This document shows positions 1 to 8,851 of a stretch of 64,000 nt of DNA, piece by piece; position 1 is the stretch's first letter; each line of letters starts with the position of its first letter. The translations under genes and the position numbers were made by a program. This DNA comes from Bradyrhizobium sp. 186 (GTDB lineage: Bacteria; Pseudomonadota; Alphaproteobacteria; Rhizobiales; Xanthobacteraceae): assembly GCF_023101685.1 (NCBI RefSeq), contig NZ_CP082164.1:3844001-3908000 (forward strand), written 5' to 3'. The notes under the pieces were generated by a model. It saw nothing but the letters and a program-made list of their open reading frames with translations. It ran no database searches and had not been told where the DNA came from.

Positions 1-2
1 CG

Positions 3-359
3 GCGATCGACGTCTTCGCCGAGAAATACCGCGTCAAGTACGGCCGGGCGGTCGAATGCCTCGCCAAGGACCGTGACGCGCTGCTGGCCTTCTACGACTT
101 CCCTGCCGAGCATTGGGATCACTTGCGCACGACCAACCCCATCGAAAGCGTGTTCGCAACCGTGCGGCACAGAACCGTGCGGACGAAAGGATCACTGTCG
201 TCAACGACAGCAAGGCTGATGGTGTTCAAGCTGGTCGTCGCCGCATCGAAAACCTGGCGGCGGCTCAAAGGCACAAATCAGTTGCCGAAGGTCATCGCAG
301 GTGTCAGATTCAACGACGGCATCGAGGTCATCCACATGCCGGCAAACCACGCCGCCTGA
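3..359 (+). pseudogene. IS256-family transposase, C-terminal part (cut by window edge)
   Basis: The frame is open from the first bases of the window to a TGA at 357-359, so the start lies outside. The translation contains TTNPIESVFATVRHRT and KTWRRLKG, which match the C-terminal region of mutator-type (IS256) DDE transposases; the visible part carries the last third of the catalytic domain. It could be the end of an intact element or a fragment; only the left flank would tell. The sequence just after the stop (around 365-395) may include the element's terminal repeat, but the other end is not visible to confirm it. It is the first of several mobile-element remnants in the first 9 kb. Confidence 0.8.
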
Positions 360-444
360 TCGCCTCGTCACCCAAAATCCTGCATAGCTCCAACTGCTCC
401 TGCATGTCTCTCATCTTCTGTGTGCCCCAGAGGCACCCTCTGTT

Positions 445-639
445 TCATTCAGTTGAATTGATGGAGGTGTACTTGAGCTCCCGCCGATCCATTTCCGAAC
501 GGAGCAATTCAGCATAGATGCGCAAATTGTCACCAACAAAGCGGGAGCGTCCGCCATTCGCGCGATCAGCCAACACTTGTCGCCGCACACTTTCCCAAAG
601 AGACAATAAGGTCTGATCTTTCGAGTTTGAAAAGTTCAT
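445..639 (-). CDS. Small hypothetical protein (64 aa)
   Basis: This is a 64-residue charged, helical protein beginning MNFSNSKDQTLLSLWESVRR. I chose the ATG at 639 because a GAGGG ribosome site lies about 8 nt upstream; the frame runs on to 753, but the extra residues are proline-rich and look non-coding. Its pattern (a short polar start, LWESVRRQVLADR, then a second helix LRIYAELLRSEMDRREL) resembles small conserved rhizobial proteins of unknown function. No catalytic motif, signal peptide or membrane segment is seen. It lies alone between transposase fragments. Confidence 0.5.
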   Translation of the reverse strand: MNFSNSKDQTLLSLWESVRRQVLADRANGGRSRFVGDNLRIYAELLRSEMDRRELKYTSINSTE

Positions 640-928
640 CCACGGGCCCTCAGTACTTGGCGCGCGGATGGTACCGCGTACCTCATGAGCGGGATTGTTC
701 GGTTGCGGACATTGCTGTGGAGAAGCCGGGCGCCCGTTGCACATTAGCCACATCGTCTATGGCCGAGATAACGGTTGATCACGCCGAAAAGCGCGATGGT
801 TTGCGGCCTGGTTGGTGGCGATCGAATGGAGGCTGCGCATCCAAAGGAGCGCTCCCGTCAGATTTGGTATGGCGCCGGCCCACACATCTCGTGGTCAGGA
901 TGCCGCGGATTGAAAGCGCCGCGCTTAG

Positions 929-1144
929 TTCGCGGCGAAGGCCAAGAAGGCAACAAAGCGATCAGCCGACGGCCATCACGTCATGAGCTTCGATGCGCTC
1001 ATCGCCCATCTCGGCACGCTGGTCCGAAACACGATGCGCGTGCCCCTTCACACCAAGCATCGCTTCATGCTCCATTCCACACCAACCTCCGTCCAGGAGG
1101 CCGCGTTCAAGCTGCTCGATCTTGACCCGCTGCGTGTCCAGTAA
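929..1144 (+). pseudogene. Transposase C-terminal fragment (IS1634/IS4-like)
   Basis: The frame from 929 to the TAA at 1142-1144 encodes about 71 residues. It begins with a Lys/Ala-rich stretch (AAKAKKATKR), then MSFDALIAHLGTLVRNTMRV and EAAFKLLDLDPLRVQ. This layout, a basic linker followed by a short domain on LGTLVRNT and a final hydrophobic helix, is that of the C-terminus of DDE transposases of the IS1634/IS4 type. An in-frame TAG at 926-928 ends homology upstream, so the rest of the gene is gone. The family call is by pattern and is moderate. Confidence 0.55.
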
Positions 1145-1551
1145 TTGAAAACACCGACCGTCAACTTATCGAGTCGGATCAATCCCTTGCACACTTCCCA
1201 AGCGAAAACTTCGGCTTAGTCCGTTGCAAATTATCAAGGTATTGGGATCGGACCGGCGCCAGGGTAGCGGGCATCGTGGGTGCGGATAGGTCCGCTGTGA
1301 CGGGTAAACCGGACCTGCCTTAGGCGAGCGTCGGGCCGCCGCTTTTGACCCTGAGTGGAAGTCCTTTCCCGAACAGTCTGAAAATGATCAGCTCTACTGA
1401 CGCTCCTTTGCTCACCGCTCCGCGCTGCGATACGGATTGCTTCGCGTTGACGTCTTTATTCTTGCTCTGGTGTTCCTCAAGGCATAGCCTGCTCGCTCGC
1501 AACTAGTTCTCGGCGCCACCGCGCCGAAACGGTAAGCATCGCCCGTTTCAT
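1145..1551. other. Intergenic stretch, nothing recognised
   Basis: About 400 bases between the transposase fragment and the Crp/Fnr gene. Short open frames on both strands here have no recognisable protein pattern, and no clear hairpin or repeat was seen. It is probably decayed element sequence. Confidence 0.4.
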
Positions 1552-2295
1552 TTACTGCGTCGGCAGCACCAAAACGCGAGATAGGGCTGCATTCATAGAG
1601 AAGATCCCCTCGACTTCGAGACGCATGGTGTCGCGGCATTCGCATGCCACCACTGCGAGGCGCGATGGGTCGATCTCGATTTCGCCTCGCCGTTCAGATC
1701 TGATCGCTCCGGAAGCGCGCAGATTGCGCATCAGGAGCGACACCGTCGTTCGTCGCACACCCAGTATTTGCGAAAGCGCCTCCTGGGTGAGCGGGAGGAT
1801 GTCGCGGTCGACGCGGTCGCGAAGATGGAGCAGCCAGCGTGCCATGCGGGCTTGGACTGGATGCAGCGCATTGCAGGCCCCGCCGATTTGTAGCTGTATC
1901 AGCATCGCCTTGAAGTGAATCTGGACTGCGTGGCGGATCGCGGGGCTCCGGCTAAAAGCGGCATGGAAGCGCGCTGCGGGGATCCGCGAGGCGGTGCCCG
2001 CGGCACGAACGATGGCAGTAACGGCCGCAGGGGACGGCCCCAGCACGGAAAGAGTGCCTACTGCTCCCTCGCGCCCGATTGCGGCGCTGGCGACCGTCTG
2101 CCCGTTCGCCATGTCGATCATCACCGAAATGGCGCCACTATGAGGGAAGAGGACGTGCTCGGTCTGGTCACCCGCCCGCGAGACGACCGCATCCCGATCG
2201 AGCGCAACCATCTCTAGCTCGGGTGCCAGCAGATCGAAGTCCGCCGCCGGTAGTGCTGCCAGAAGTCGGTTACCAATTCCGCTGGGAAGCGTCAC
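1552..2295 (-). CDS. Crp/Fnr-family transcriptional regulator
   Basis: The protein has an N-terminal cyclic-nucleotide-binding-like beta barrel (LLAALPAADFDLLAPELEMV ... FPHSGAISVMIDMANGQ) and a C-terminal winged helix (LTQEALSQILGVRRTTVSLL, then ASGAIRSERRGEIEID). It lacks the Cys cluster of Fnr oxygen sensors. The open frame continues to 2634, but the first 113 residues do not resemble the family. The GTG at 2295 gives 247 aa, the usual family length, so I prefer it; an ATG at 2478 is the alternative. The effector is unknown. It stands alone in the accessory segment with no obvious target operon next to it. Confidence 0.8.
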   Translation of the reverse strand: MTLPSGIGNRLLAALPAADFDLLAPELEMVALDRDAVVSRAGDQTEHVLFPHSGAISVMIDMANGQTVASAAIGREGAVGTLSVLGPSPAAVTAIVRAAGTASRIPAARFHAAFSRSPAIRHAVQIHFKAMLIQLQIGGACNALHPVQARMARWLLHLRDRVDRDILPLTQEALSQILGVRRTTVSLLMRNLRASGAIRSERRGEIEIDPSRLAVVACECRDTMRLEVEGIFSMNAALSRVLVLPTQ

Positions 2296-2854
2296 CGTAA
2301 GCCGCCGCGAACCATCCGCCGCATCGCATTTCGCGCGGCATAGGGCGGCAACCTCAAACTTTGTTTGAAGCCGCCTACGCTTCGCGCCCAGAAATCCAAT
2401 CCAGCTGTGGAAGCTCTCAATGTCAAAACTCCACACACACTCGTAAGCGCGAGGCGAAATTTTGTCTCGCACGATCATCGAGGACTTAGATCCCAGTTCT
2501 ACGCGGCACAATTGCAAAATGCGTATGGGTAATACCATAGGGAGTTCCAATTTCCGGGGCGCGGCAAACGCCGCTGCGATCTCGGAAGAGTGGTGCGCGA
2601 ACCATGCCGCGCACCGCGGATCGGCGCGTTCCACGCGATGATGCGCGCAAGCTGATCACCCAGTCTCAAGCCGGAAGCCTTATAAAATGACAGTCGGTTT
2701 TCAGACGATCGGAGACGTCCCTGGGTCCAATTCGACAGGTCAGAGGGCGCATTTGACCCCCATTAACGGACTCTGGCACCGTCGCAAGACATCGGGTGCG
2801 CGGATGATCCGGGGCAGGATCGGGTACAGCGAAATGGCGCGGAGCGCCGCGACC

Positions 2855-3176
2855 CAGAACCGGGACTGCGGTTGTCGACTATGTCCAAATCCTGGACGGT
2901 CGAGAACATACAACACGATTATCGTGAGCAAGACGGTCCACAAGCCCGCTGATCATGAAGTCTTTGGAACATGGATCCGTTGCCATGGAACAGCACGACA
3001 CAAGGAACCGCGGGATCCCCGCGATCGATGTCGTGCAGAAGCATGCCATCGCATCGGAGGAAGTTTCCGATGGGTGGATTCTGCGGCTCCGCCAGCTTGG
3101 AGAAAACGACGTTACCGATGACGAGAAGCACCAACAGCGAGGCCGCGATGAGCAATACGGTTTCAGCGGCGGTCAT
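2855..3176 (-). pseudogene. Alpha/beta-hydrolase pseudogene with two frameshifts
   Basis: Reading leftward from the ATG at 3176, the first frame gives a membrane segment (VLLIAASLLVLLVIGNVVFS) and then the hydrolase start DIDRGDPAVPCVVLFHGNGS with the oxyanion HGNGS motif. Homology then moves to a second frame (DFMISGLVDRLAHDNRVV, about 2990-2920) and a third (LYVLDRPGFGHSRQPQSRFW, about 2915-2855). All three pieces fit one alpha/beta hydrolase in order, so two frameshifts separate them. The nucleophile elbow and everything downstream are missing. It is a dead, truncated gene. Confidence 0.75.
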
Positions 3177-3409
3177 TACTGAGACTTGATGATGCCGCCT
3201 CGGCTAAGATCAAGAGCCGCGGTAAGCCAGTTCGTAGAATGATTGAAAGTTGAAGCGCTCGTTCCTGCGCGCAATCGCGGAGCATTGATTAAAAAATAAC
3301 TCGCCGGGAACGGCCCAAAGGTGGCCACGTTTGCCTGTGTAGGATCAGACCTGTGACGGAGACGCATAGGATCCGACCTCACCAACAACAACAACGATGG
3401 AGCAATAAA

Positions 3410-4024
3410 ATGGCCAATCCACGCCCGGAGGAAAAGCCACGCCAGGAGGAAAAGTCTACCCAAAATCCTGAAGACACGATCCGACGCGCCGGCGAGAGGA
3501 GCAGTGAGCAAACGAGACGGATTGGATTAGCCGCGGCTCAGGCCGGGGAGGAGGTGGCTCAAGCCAGCAGCCATTTGTTGCAACAAAATGCCGAGATGCT
3601 GCAAAACACTTGGCGCCATGGCGTTGACATGGCCACGGCGATGATGGGCCGCTCCACTGACCAGCTTGGCCGCACTTTCGGTTTGACGGACGATGAAGCG
3701 CAGCGGGCTACGGAACGCTCGGCGCGGAACGCTGAAGCAATCATGTACTCCGCCACTGCTGTCGCCAAAGGCATGAACGGCGTCTCACGCGAGTACTTTG
3801 ATTTCGTTCGACAGCAGATCGAGAGCAGCATGGACCGCATGAATGAACTCTGGCGCTGCCGAACTCCTCTCGATTTGGCGGCTGTGCACAGCGATCTGGT
3901 GCGGGACACGATCAGTAGCGCCTTAGATACCAGCCGCCGGATGGCAGACATGTCCCTCAAGGTGGCTGACGATGCGGGAAACCACATAGCTCAAAGTATC
4001 GAACGCATGAAGCGCGCTGCGTAG
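3410..4024 (+). CDS. Phasin-family protein
   Basis: A 204-residue, mostly helical, Ala/Arg/Met-rich protein with a polar N-terminus (about 30 residues with EEKPRQEEK-type repeats). A phasin-2-like domain covers roughly residues 40-195 (LLQQNAEMLQNTWRHGVDMA, ISREYFDF-like centre, final MSLKVADDAGN). Phasins coat polyhydroxyalkanoate granules, and rhizobia carry several copies. The ATG at 3410 follows a GGAGC ribosome site; an in-frame GTG at 3353 is less likely. No PHA gene lies nearby, so the granule role is by family only. Confidence 0.75.
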   Translation: MANPRPEEKPRQEEKSTQNPEDTIRRAGERSSEQTRRIGLAAAQAGEEVAQASSHLLQQNAEMLQNTWRHGVDMATAMMGRSTDQLGRTFGLTDDEAQRATERSARNAEAIMYSATAVAKGMNGVSREYFDFVRQQIESSMDRMNELWRCRTPLDLAAVHSDLVRDTISSALDTSRRMADMSLKVADDAGNHIAQSIERMKRAA

Positions 4025-4673
4025 CCGGGCCGCCATCAATTACGGCTGACGTGAGCGGTTGGATCCGAGCCGCTCGCGCCTTGCTGCATGATTGCAACCC
4101 TCTGAGGTGAGTTTGCGACACCTTGTCCGAGGTCCGCGAGCTCGGCGGACCGAGGCGCAACTAAGAATGCGCCCAGCGACAGCAACGAAAAGACCCTGGA
4201 TCAGGTGATCCAACAGGAACTCGGTCCACTTTGCCTAGAGGGCGAAGGGCGTCGCGGTTCGACGATCGGCAGGATGCGACACTGCCGGGGCTCAAATTTC
4301 GCGTCAGCCGGCCGATCTCTCGATGTCGCCGATTTGCCCGTACGCGAAGTCCCGGCCGGATGACCGGTGGTTCGGTTTTGGGGGCAGACCGCAGACCGGA
4401 AGCGGCTCGCCCGTGCGCACCGACCGAGCCGCCTTGATCAGCCTGTCTATGGCATGTTCAGGATCACTTATCCGGATTAGTTGGTCCGGCCTGGCTCGAT
4501 CATGGCCAGCGCGCGATAGTGGATGCCTTTCGTTCGGCTGCAGGGGCTTGTTCTTGGGCTCGGATCTCGTTTCTGGGGCCAGAATGAATCCACCGCATTG
4601 CCGGATTTGGGTCGCATTGTGACCCAGGTCGCAGCCAAGGGTCGTGCCGGGGGGCGCAACACCGGGGGTTTTC
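4025..4673. other. Long gap without a supported gene
   Basis: Several overlapping open frames exist on both strands (for example on the minus strand at 4304-4675), but they look like GC-driven chance frames: no domain, no signal peptide and no convincing ribosome site. No repeat or RNA gene was recognised. Confidence 0.4.
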
Positions 4674-5423
4674 ATGTCCGGTCATTTGCGATTTTGCTTT
4701 GGCGCTCTTGTTCTTCTCTCAGGACTTTCAACGGCGCCTGCGTCTTCGAATCCGTTTGCAGACTTCTTCAATGTCGCGCCCCAGACAGCCACTGCGCCCG
4801 CTTCCGCGGAAAGGGAGTGCTTGCCGCGACCCGGCAAGTCGACGGCGGTCGGTCAGCACTGGGTCTATCGTTTGGACGGCCACCGCAAGTGCTGGTTCCT
4901 GGCTGCCGAGGGGATCGCGACGGTGAAGAAGCCAGTTCGTCATCACGCGGCAAAGGATCGTGTCGCCGCTCCTGCGGAGAACGAGATCCCGTCGCGCAAG
5001 GAGGAGGCGCTTGTGGATGCGCGTGCGGAGCTGCGGCGCTCCGCACCGGCGACGTCTCAACCGATGCCGCCCGCGTCCAAGCTAAAGGTGGCTGATGCCG
5101 CTTCCGTGGTAGCTATCGGGGCCGCAGCCCTCGTCCCATCGGCCCCCATCGCCAACCGCGCGACCGATCAGCTCACTCCAGACCACCCCACGCAGCGCCA
5201 GTTGGACGTGGAGACGCTTCTGGCAGCCGCGCCGGCCGCCAGCGACACGGTTGCCGTCTCCGTGGCTCCGGCCTCACCCGTCGGCTTTCCTATTGCCGAG
5301 GCGGGCGATGACGGGCGGGGCTGGACGGCAAACTGGCTTGGCATGCTGCTGATGGCTCTGGGACTCGTTTCCGTCTTAAGCTCGAGCCGAGCCGTTCGGA
5401 AGGCGATGCTGTTGCGCCATTGA
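4674..5423 (+). CDS. Secreted or membrane-anchored hypothetical protein
   Basis: 249 residues from the ATG at 4674, which has a run of G about 5 nt upstream. An N-terminal signal peptide (FCFGALVLLSGLSTAPASS) is followed by a short conserved patch with CLPRPGKSTAVGQHWVYRLD and HRKCWFL, seen in other rhizobial proteins of unknown function. A long Ala/Pro-rich linker leads to one C-terminal membrane helix (WLGMLLMALGLVSVLSS) and a basic tail. The two Cys in the patch may form a disulfide. It is probably inner-membrane anchored with a periplasmic domain; the function is unknown. Confidence 0.6.
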   Translation: MSGHLRFCFGALVLLSGLSTAPASSNPFADFFNVAPQTATAPASAERECLPRPGKSTAVGQHWVYRLDGHRKCWFLAAEGIATVKKPVRHHAAKDRVAAPAENEIPSRKEEALVDARAELRRSAPATSQPMPPASKLKVADAASVVAIGAAALVPSAPIANRATDQLTPDHPTQRQLDVETLLAAAPAASDTVAVSVAPASPVGFPIAEAGDDGRGWTANWLGMLLMALGLVSVLSSSRAVRKAMLLRH

Positions 5424-5974
5424 TGAAGTGTGGAACTAAGAAAGCTTCGCCACGATTATTTCGGACAGGAGGCCGAAATATGATGCGAGGAAGATCGCCA
5501 CGCCCGATACGAACGATGCTCAACCTAGCCGACCCAAACCAGGTCAAATCCGTAAGAAACGTCTCAGTATCTCCGCCAGCGATCTCGCGAGGATCGTAGA
5601 CAGGATGGGTAGCTCACTAGCGACAATTGAGAAGGAGGTTGAGCTGGAGAGGGTAGCGGCCCTGGAGCAGGCGAACCCGACGAGCGAACCCGAATCTCTT
5701 TTGTAACTCAGAGGAGGCGCTCAGGGGACGGATCGTCTCAAGCAAATCTGATAGCTTCGATTGCACACCGACACTCGTCAGCAAAAGGCTTTCGATATCC
5801 GCGCGTGGGTCAACGATGTTTGGACCAGGTGCACTTGCAAGCTGGGCGAGGCACCTGCGTTGCTGTCCGGTTCGTCAACGTTGCTGACGGTAATTCCCCG
5901 GAATTGCTGTTGCGCCAAACGCGGTCTGAGATGCGGCATCCACTTCGAGGTCAAGATCGCAATGGGAGATGATC
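5424..5974. other. Gap with a possible small decayed gene
   Basis: Apart from the short frame listed at 5605-5706, no gene is supported here. The frame containing it is open from 5440 (after a TAA) to 5706. Confidence 0.4.
5605..5706 (+). CDS. Possible small hypothetical protein or 3' remnant
   Basis: The frame open from 5440 to the TAA at 5704-5706 reads ISASDLARIVDRMGSSLATI and then EKEVELERVAALEQ, which looks like real amphipathic coiled-coil protein. The only ATG in frame is at 5605 (33 residues). The part before it (RKIATPDTNDAQPSRPKPG) looks like the N-terminus of the same small protein without a start codon. It may be a 5'-damaged gene. No function can be given. Confidence 0.3.
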   Translation: MGSSLATIEKEVELERVAALEQANPTSEPESLL

Positions 5975-6400
5975 ATGCGCAGCACAGCACTGGTGATTGC
6001 AGTCGTGATCTCATTGACCGCCCCGGCTTCGGCTCAGAAGGCCGAGATCGAAGCGATTAACACGAAATGGATTGAATTGTTCAACAAGGGCGACTTCTCT
6101 GGGATTGCGTCACTCTACAGCACTGATGCGACCGCCTTCCCGCCCGGTTCTGCGATGGTACAGGGCCGAGCGGCCATCGAGGTAATGTGGAAAGGCATGG
6201 CCGACCAAGTTGGCGATCCAAAGCTCACAACCGTTGACGTCAAGCCGCTTGGCCCTTCCGCGGCACGCGAAATCGGGACCTTCACTCTGAAGACCAAGGG
6301 ACCGACACCGCAGGAGGTGACCGGAAAATATGTCGTCGTTTGGGAAAAGGTCGGAAACGACTGGAAGCTCACCACCGACATATGGAACGACGGCAAATAA
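5975..6400 (+). CDS. Secreted SnoaL-like (DUF4440 / SgcJ-EcaC type) protein
   Basis: The 141-residue protein starts with a signal peptide (MRSTALVIAVVISLTAPASA, cleaved before QKAEIEAI). A single SnoaL-like cone domain follows: helix INTKWIELFNKGDFSGIASL, then YSTDATAFPPGS, and the end VVVWEKVGNDWKLTTDIWN. Proteins of this group are small periplasmic or cytosolic proteins that often lack a defined reaction. The ATG at 5975 has GGGAG 6 nt upstream; the ATG at 5969 touches that site, so it is less likely. It has no operon partners. Confidence 0.75.
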   Translation: MRSTALVIAVVISLTAPASAQKAEIEAINTKWIELFNKGDFSGIASLYSTDATAFPPGSAMVQGRAAIEVMWKGMADQVGDPKLTTVDVKPLGPSAAREIGTFTLKTKGPTPQEVTGKYVVVWEKVGNDWKLTTDIWNDGK

Positions 6401-6804
6401 GCTTCTCTCGTCCTTAGGTCGCTTCGCGCGAAGAGCTACCCTCCTGGTGAGGTCGAAGCGCTGCGACATAAGCATCGCCAAGGGGATGCGGGCTGCGCCA
6501 GTATCAGGCGCGCAGAAAGCAGGTACGTCACGGCATTAGCGCACAGACCATGGCCATGCCGATGATGGTTGCGGTAGAGTTTTAGCGCGTCGATGTGCTT
6601 GAGATCCTCGATATTGAGCACGTGCTGGGCGCCGACGCGTACCGTGGTCGCCGCGCCAAGATTGGGTTCAAACAATTGCATCACCGGACCGATGATCGAA
6701 CGCAATCTTCGTGGCTAAGAGGGTGTTCGGCTCACGAAAGATCGGCGATTGAAGAAGATCGACAAGGCGGTGCCCCATCAATTCTTTGGCGGCTTCTTTT
6801 GCGC
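6401..6804. other. Gap without a supported gene
   Basis: Open frames on both strands lack recognisable features. One on the minus strand (6436-6705) contains a plausible helical stretch but no family match that I recognise. Confidence 0.35.
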
Positions 6805-6891
6805 CGTCATCGTGACGCGGAGCTTTGGCGGCAGGATCGGCTCATTGCGGTATTCCGACACGGTTATCCTCATCCGTCAAAGCAACCTTGA
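6805..6891 (+). pseudogene. Remnant of a small protein paralogous to the next gene
   Basis: The last 28 codons of this frame read HRDAELWRQDRLIAVF, which lines up with NDIELWQLDRRIAVFEP at the end of the intact small gene at 6982-7182. Upstream of this point the frame has no resemblance and no start. It is best read as the tail of a decayed tandem copy. Only one short match supports this. Confidence 0.35.
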
Positions 6892-6981
6892 GAGGGATAG
6901 ACATCAAGCGTGAACACGCGAGCATCAATTTCCGTGGTCTCCCTTTGCATCATGGAGTACTGCTTCTTCCTGGGGGTAGGC

Positions 6982-7182
6982 ATGGCACACTACCGAGCTT
7001 ACCTTTTGGATCAGCACCGCCATGTTATAAGCGTGGCCAATCTGCAGTGCGCCGACGAGCAGGAAGCAAGAGAACGCGTTCAGCAGCTAGTTGACGTCAA
7101 CGACATCGAGCTATGGCAACTTGATCGTCGTATCGCGGTGTTTGAACCTGCCATAACAGGAACCCCGAAGGCTACGGGATAG
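6982..7182 (+). CDS. Small hypothetical protein (66 aa)
   Basis: Begins MAHYRAYLLDQHRHVISVAN with GGGGGTAGGC directly upstream as ribosome site. The pattern, an initial beta strand (YRAYLLD), an Ala/Glu-rich helix (ADEQEARERVQQLVD) and a closing IELWQLDRRIAVFEP, is that of a widespread family of short rhizobial proteins of unknown function. There is no signal peptide or catalytic motif. The frame extends upstream to 6910, but the ribosome site favours 6982. Confidence 0.6.
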   Translation: MAHYRAYLLDQHRHVISVANLQCADEQEARERVQQLVDVNDIELWQLDRRIAVFEPAITGTPKATG

Positions 7183-7264
7183 AACCACCGAGGCACAGAC
7201 CCACGGGTCACTTGGCGCGCGGTTCAACGAAAAATGGCTGGGTCGAAATCTGCAGTGTGGAAAT

Positions 7265-7292
7265 AACAAGCCGCCCCGGAGGGCGGCTTGTT
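7265..7292 (-). terminator. Rho-independent terminator after the integrase
   Basis: Perfect 11-bp arms AACAAGCCGCC / GGCGGCTTGTT around a 6-nt loop. It lies 3 nt beyond the integrase stop, with T-rich sequence (TTATTT) following on the minus strand. Confidence 0.75.
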
Positions 7293-7294
7293 GG

Positions 7295-8629
7295 TTAGGC
7301 GATCAGCTTGAGCTTTGGCCGCTTTCTTGCGGGCGGCTGCTCGCCTGACGTATTCTTGCGCGGCTTGATGAAGTCGGCCCACGCCTGCAGCGCCTCGCGG
7401 CGTCGCGCGATCATCTCGCTTTCCCAGTATGACAGTTCAGCCTCACCGCCGATGCGATGTGACAGGCAGAATTCCAGCACTTCACGGCGAAAATTGTGGT
7501 TCTTGTTATCGGCGCCCCAATTACGGAAGCTCGTGCGGCAGCCGTGCATGGTGGATTTGATGCCAGTTCGCTCGATGGACCCAACAAGCGCGTTTGCCCG
7601 AAACGGCTGATGCGTCTCGGCGTGATCGGACGGGAACACGTACTTACCGGTGCGCGGCATCGAGCGGATGATCTCGATGGCCTGATCGGACAGCGGAACA
7701 AGATGCGGCTTCGGCTCTAGCTCGCCCTTGATCTTCATCTTCTCGGCTGGAACCGTCCACGTCATTGCTTCGAAGTCAAGTTCGTCCTACTCCATCAGCC
7801 GAATTTCCTGAGAGCGCGTGACAGTGAGGATACCGATCTCGACACAACGAGCAGCAACGCCGCCATCATACTGCAGGCCGGTCATCATCTGTGGCATCTT
7901 CGTGTAGGGCACCGACCTGTGCCCCTTCTTGCGATGCAGCTTCCGGGGCGAGGGCAGCAGGTGTTTAAGGTTGCCGCGCCATGCGGCCGGGTTCTCGCCC
8001 GTGCGAAGCTACAACGCCTTGGCAGCGTCCATCAGCCGCTCGATCCGCTGGCGCGTCCGTGACGCCGTGACCGGCTTCACGCTCCAGATCGGCTTGAGCG
8101 CCTCCAGCACGTGCTCAGTTGTGATCTCGTGGACTTTCAGATCATGCAGGCTCGGTACGTCGCGGATGGAGCGCGCCCACTGCTTCTCCTCTTCCTCCGA
8201 CAGACCCTTGCACCAGCCGGGGTATTGCTCCTCGGCGAATTCCTTGAACGTCTTGCCGCGCTCTGTGGTGGCCCGCTTCTTGACGCGCGGATCGACGCCG
8301 TCGCGCTTCAAGGCGACCCTGTATTCGCGGGCCTTGTTGCGCGCGCTGCTCAACGTCAGTACGTCGCCGGCCGCGCTGTCGCGGTCGCCGATCCTGGCGA
8401 ACTCCATTTGCGCCCGTTTGCCGTGAAGGTCGGTGAAGCGGAAGGCCCACACCCGTTCACCACTCTCGCGCACGACCAGATAAAGCCCCCAACCGTCCGC
8501 ATGAACGCCAGCTTGCAGCGATTTAACTTGGTTCGAATTGAGTGCCACTTTAACGTTCCCATTCCGTTTACCACTTACCGTCGCGGATGCTTCGCTCGCG
8601 ACGGTCAGTCCGTTCCAAAATCGACCCAT
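7295..8629 (-). pseudogene. Tyrosine-recombinase integrase, broken by two in-frame TAG codons
   Basis: From the ATG at 8629 one frame runs to a TAA at 7295-7297 (444 codons, normal for P4-type integrases), interrupted by TAG at 8007-8009 and near 7787. The first part carries the arm-binding region (VHADGWGLYLVVRESGERVW) and the core-binding domain (FAEEQYPGWCKGLS). The middle reads RTGENPAAWRGNLKHLLPSP. The catalytic part has HGCRTSFRNWG (second Arg box), CLSHRIGG and the nucleophile Tyr in ELSYWES. The second TAG falls where the family has Trp (RLMxWDEID), so it is probably a TGG to TAG change. There is no frameshift. It is the probable integrase of the accessory segment. Confidence 0.8.
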
Positions 8630-8821
8630 TTCGAATGTATGGCCGTCACGGATACTTTGGAAGGGAGAGTAGGTCAACTTACCGATTTTTCGCCAAAACC
8701 GGCCGGCGTTAGGCGATTTTCGGCGAAATCCAGACGACAGCAGATGCAGATAATCATTTGTAATTGCAACAAAATATGAGGAGAGACGATGGCCGGTGAT
8801 GGCAGGCGCGTTGGTCAAATT

Positions 8822-8851
8822 GGGTACATGATCCGTGACGGCATTCGGTAA
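8822..8851 (+). pseudogene. Possible 3' tail of a response-regulator gene
   Basis: The frame ending at TAA 8849-8851 reads GYMIRDGIR. OmpR-type response regulators typically end in a (R)GVGYxxR pattern, and here the stop overlaps the start of the histidine kinase by 17 nt, as is usual for such pairs. Sequence before about 8820 no longer fits the family. I infer that the accessory segment ends here, inside the 3' end of the regulator gene. Confidence 0.4.

Noticed and set aside
1320..1502. A 60-codon minus-strand frame
   Set aside because: No similarity pattern or start signal; in decayed sequence.
4304..4675. A 123-codon minus-strand frame
   Set aside because: No domain, and it overlaps other open frames in a gap; looks like chance.
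7183..7294. tRNA gene as attachment site by the integrase
   Set aside because: I looked for a tRNA cloverleaf next to the integrase and saw only the terminator hairpin.
7600..8629. Amber suppression of the integrase as a real recoding system
   Set aside because: No suppressor tRNA or SECIS/PYLIS-like signal is visible, and decay is simpler in this pseudogene-rich region.
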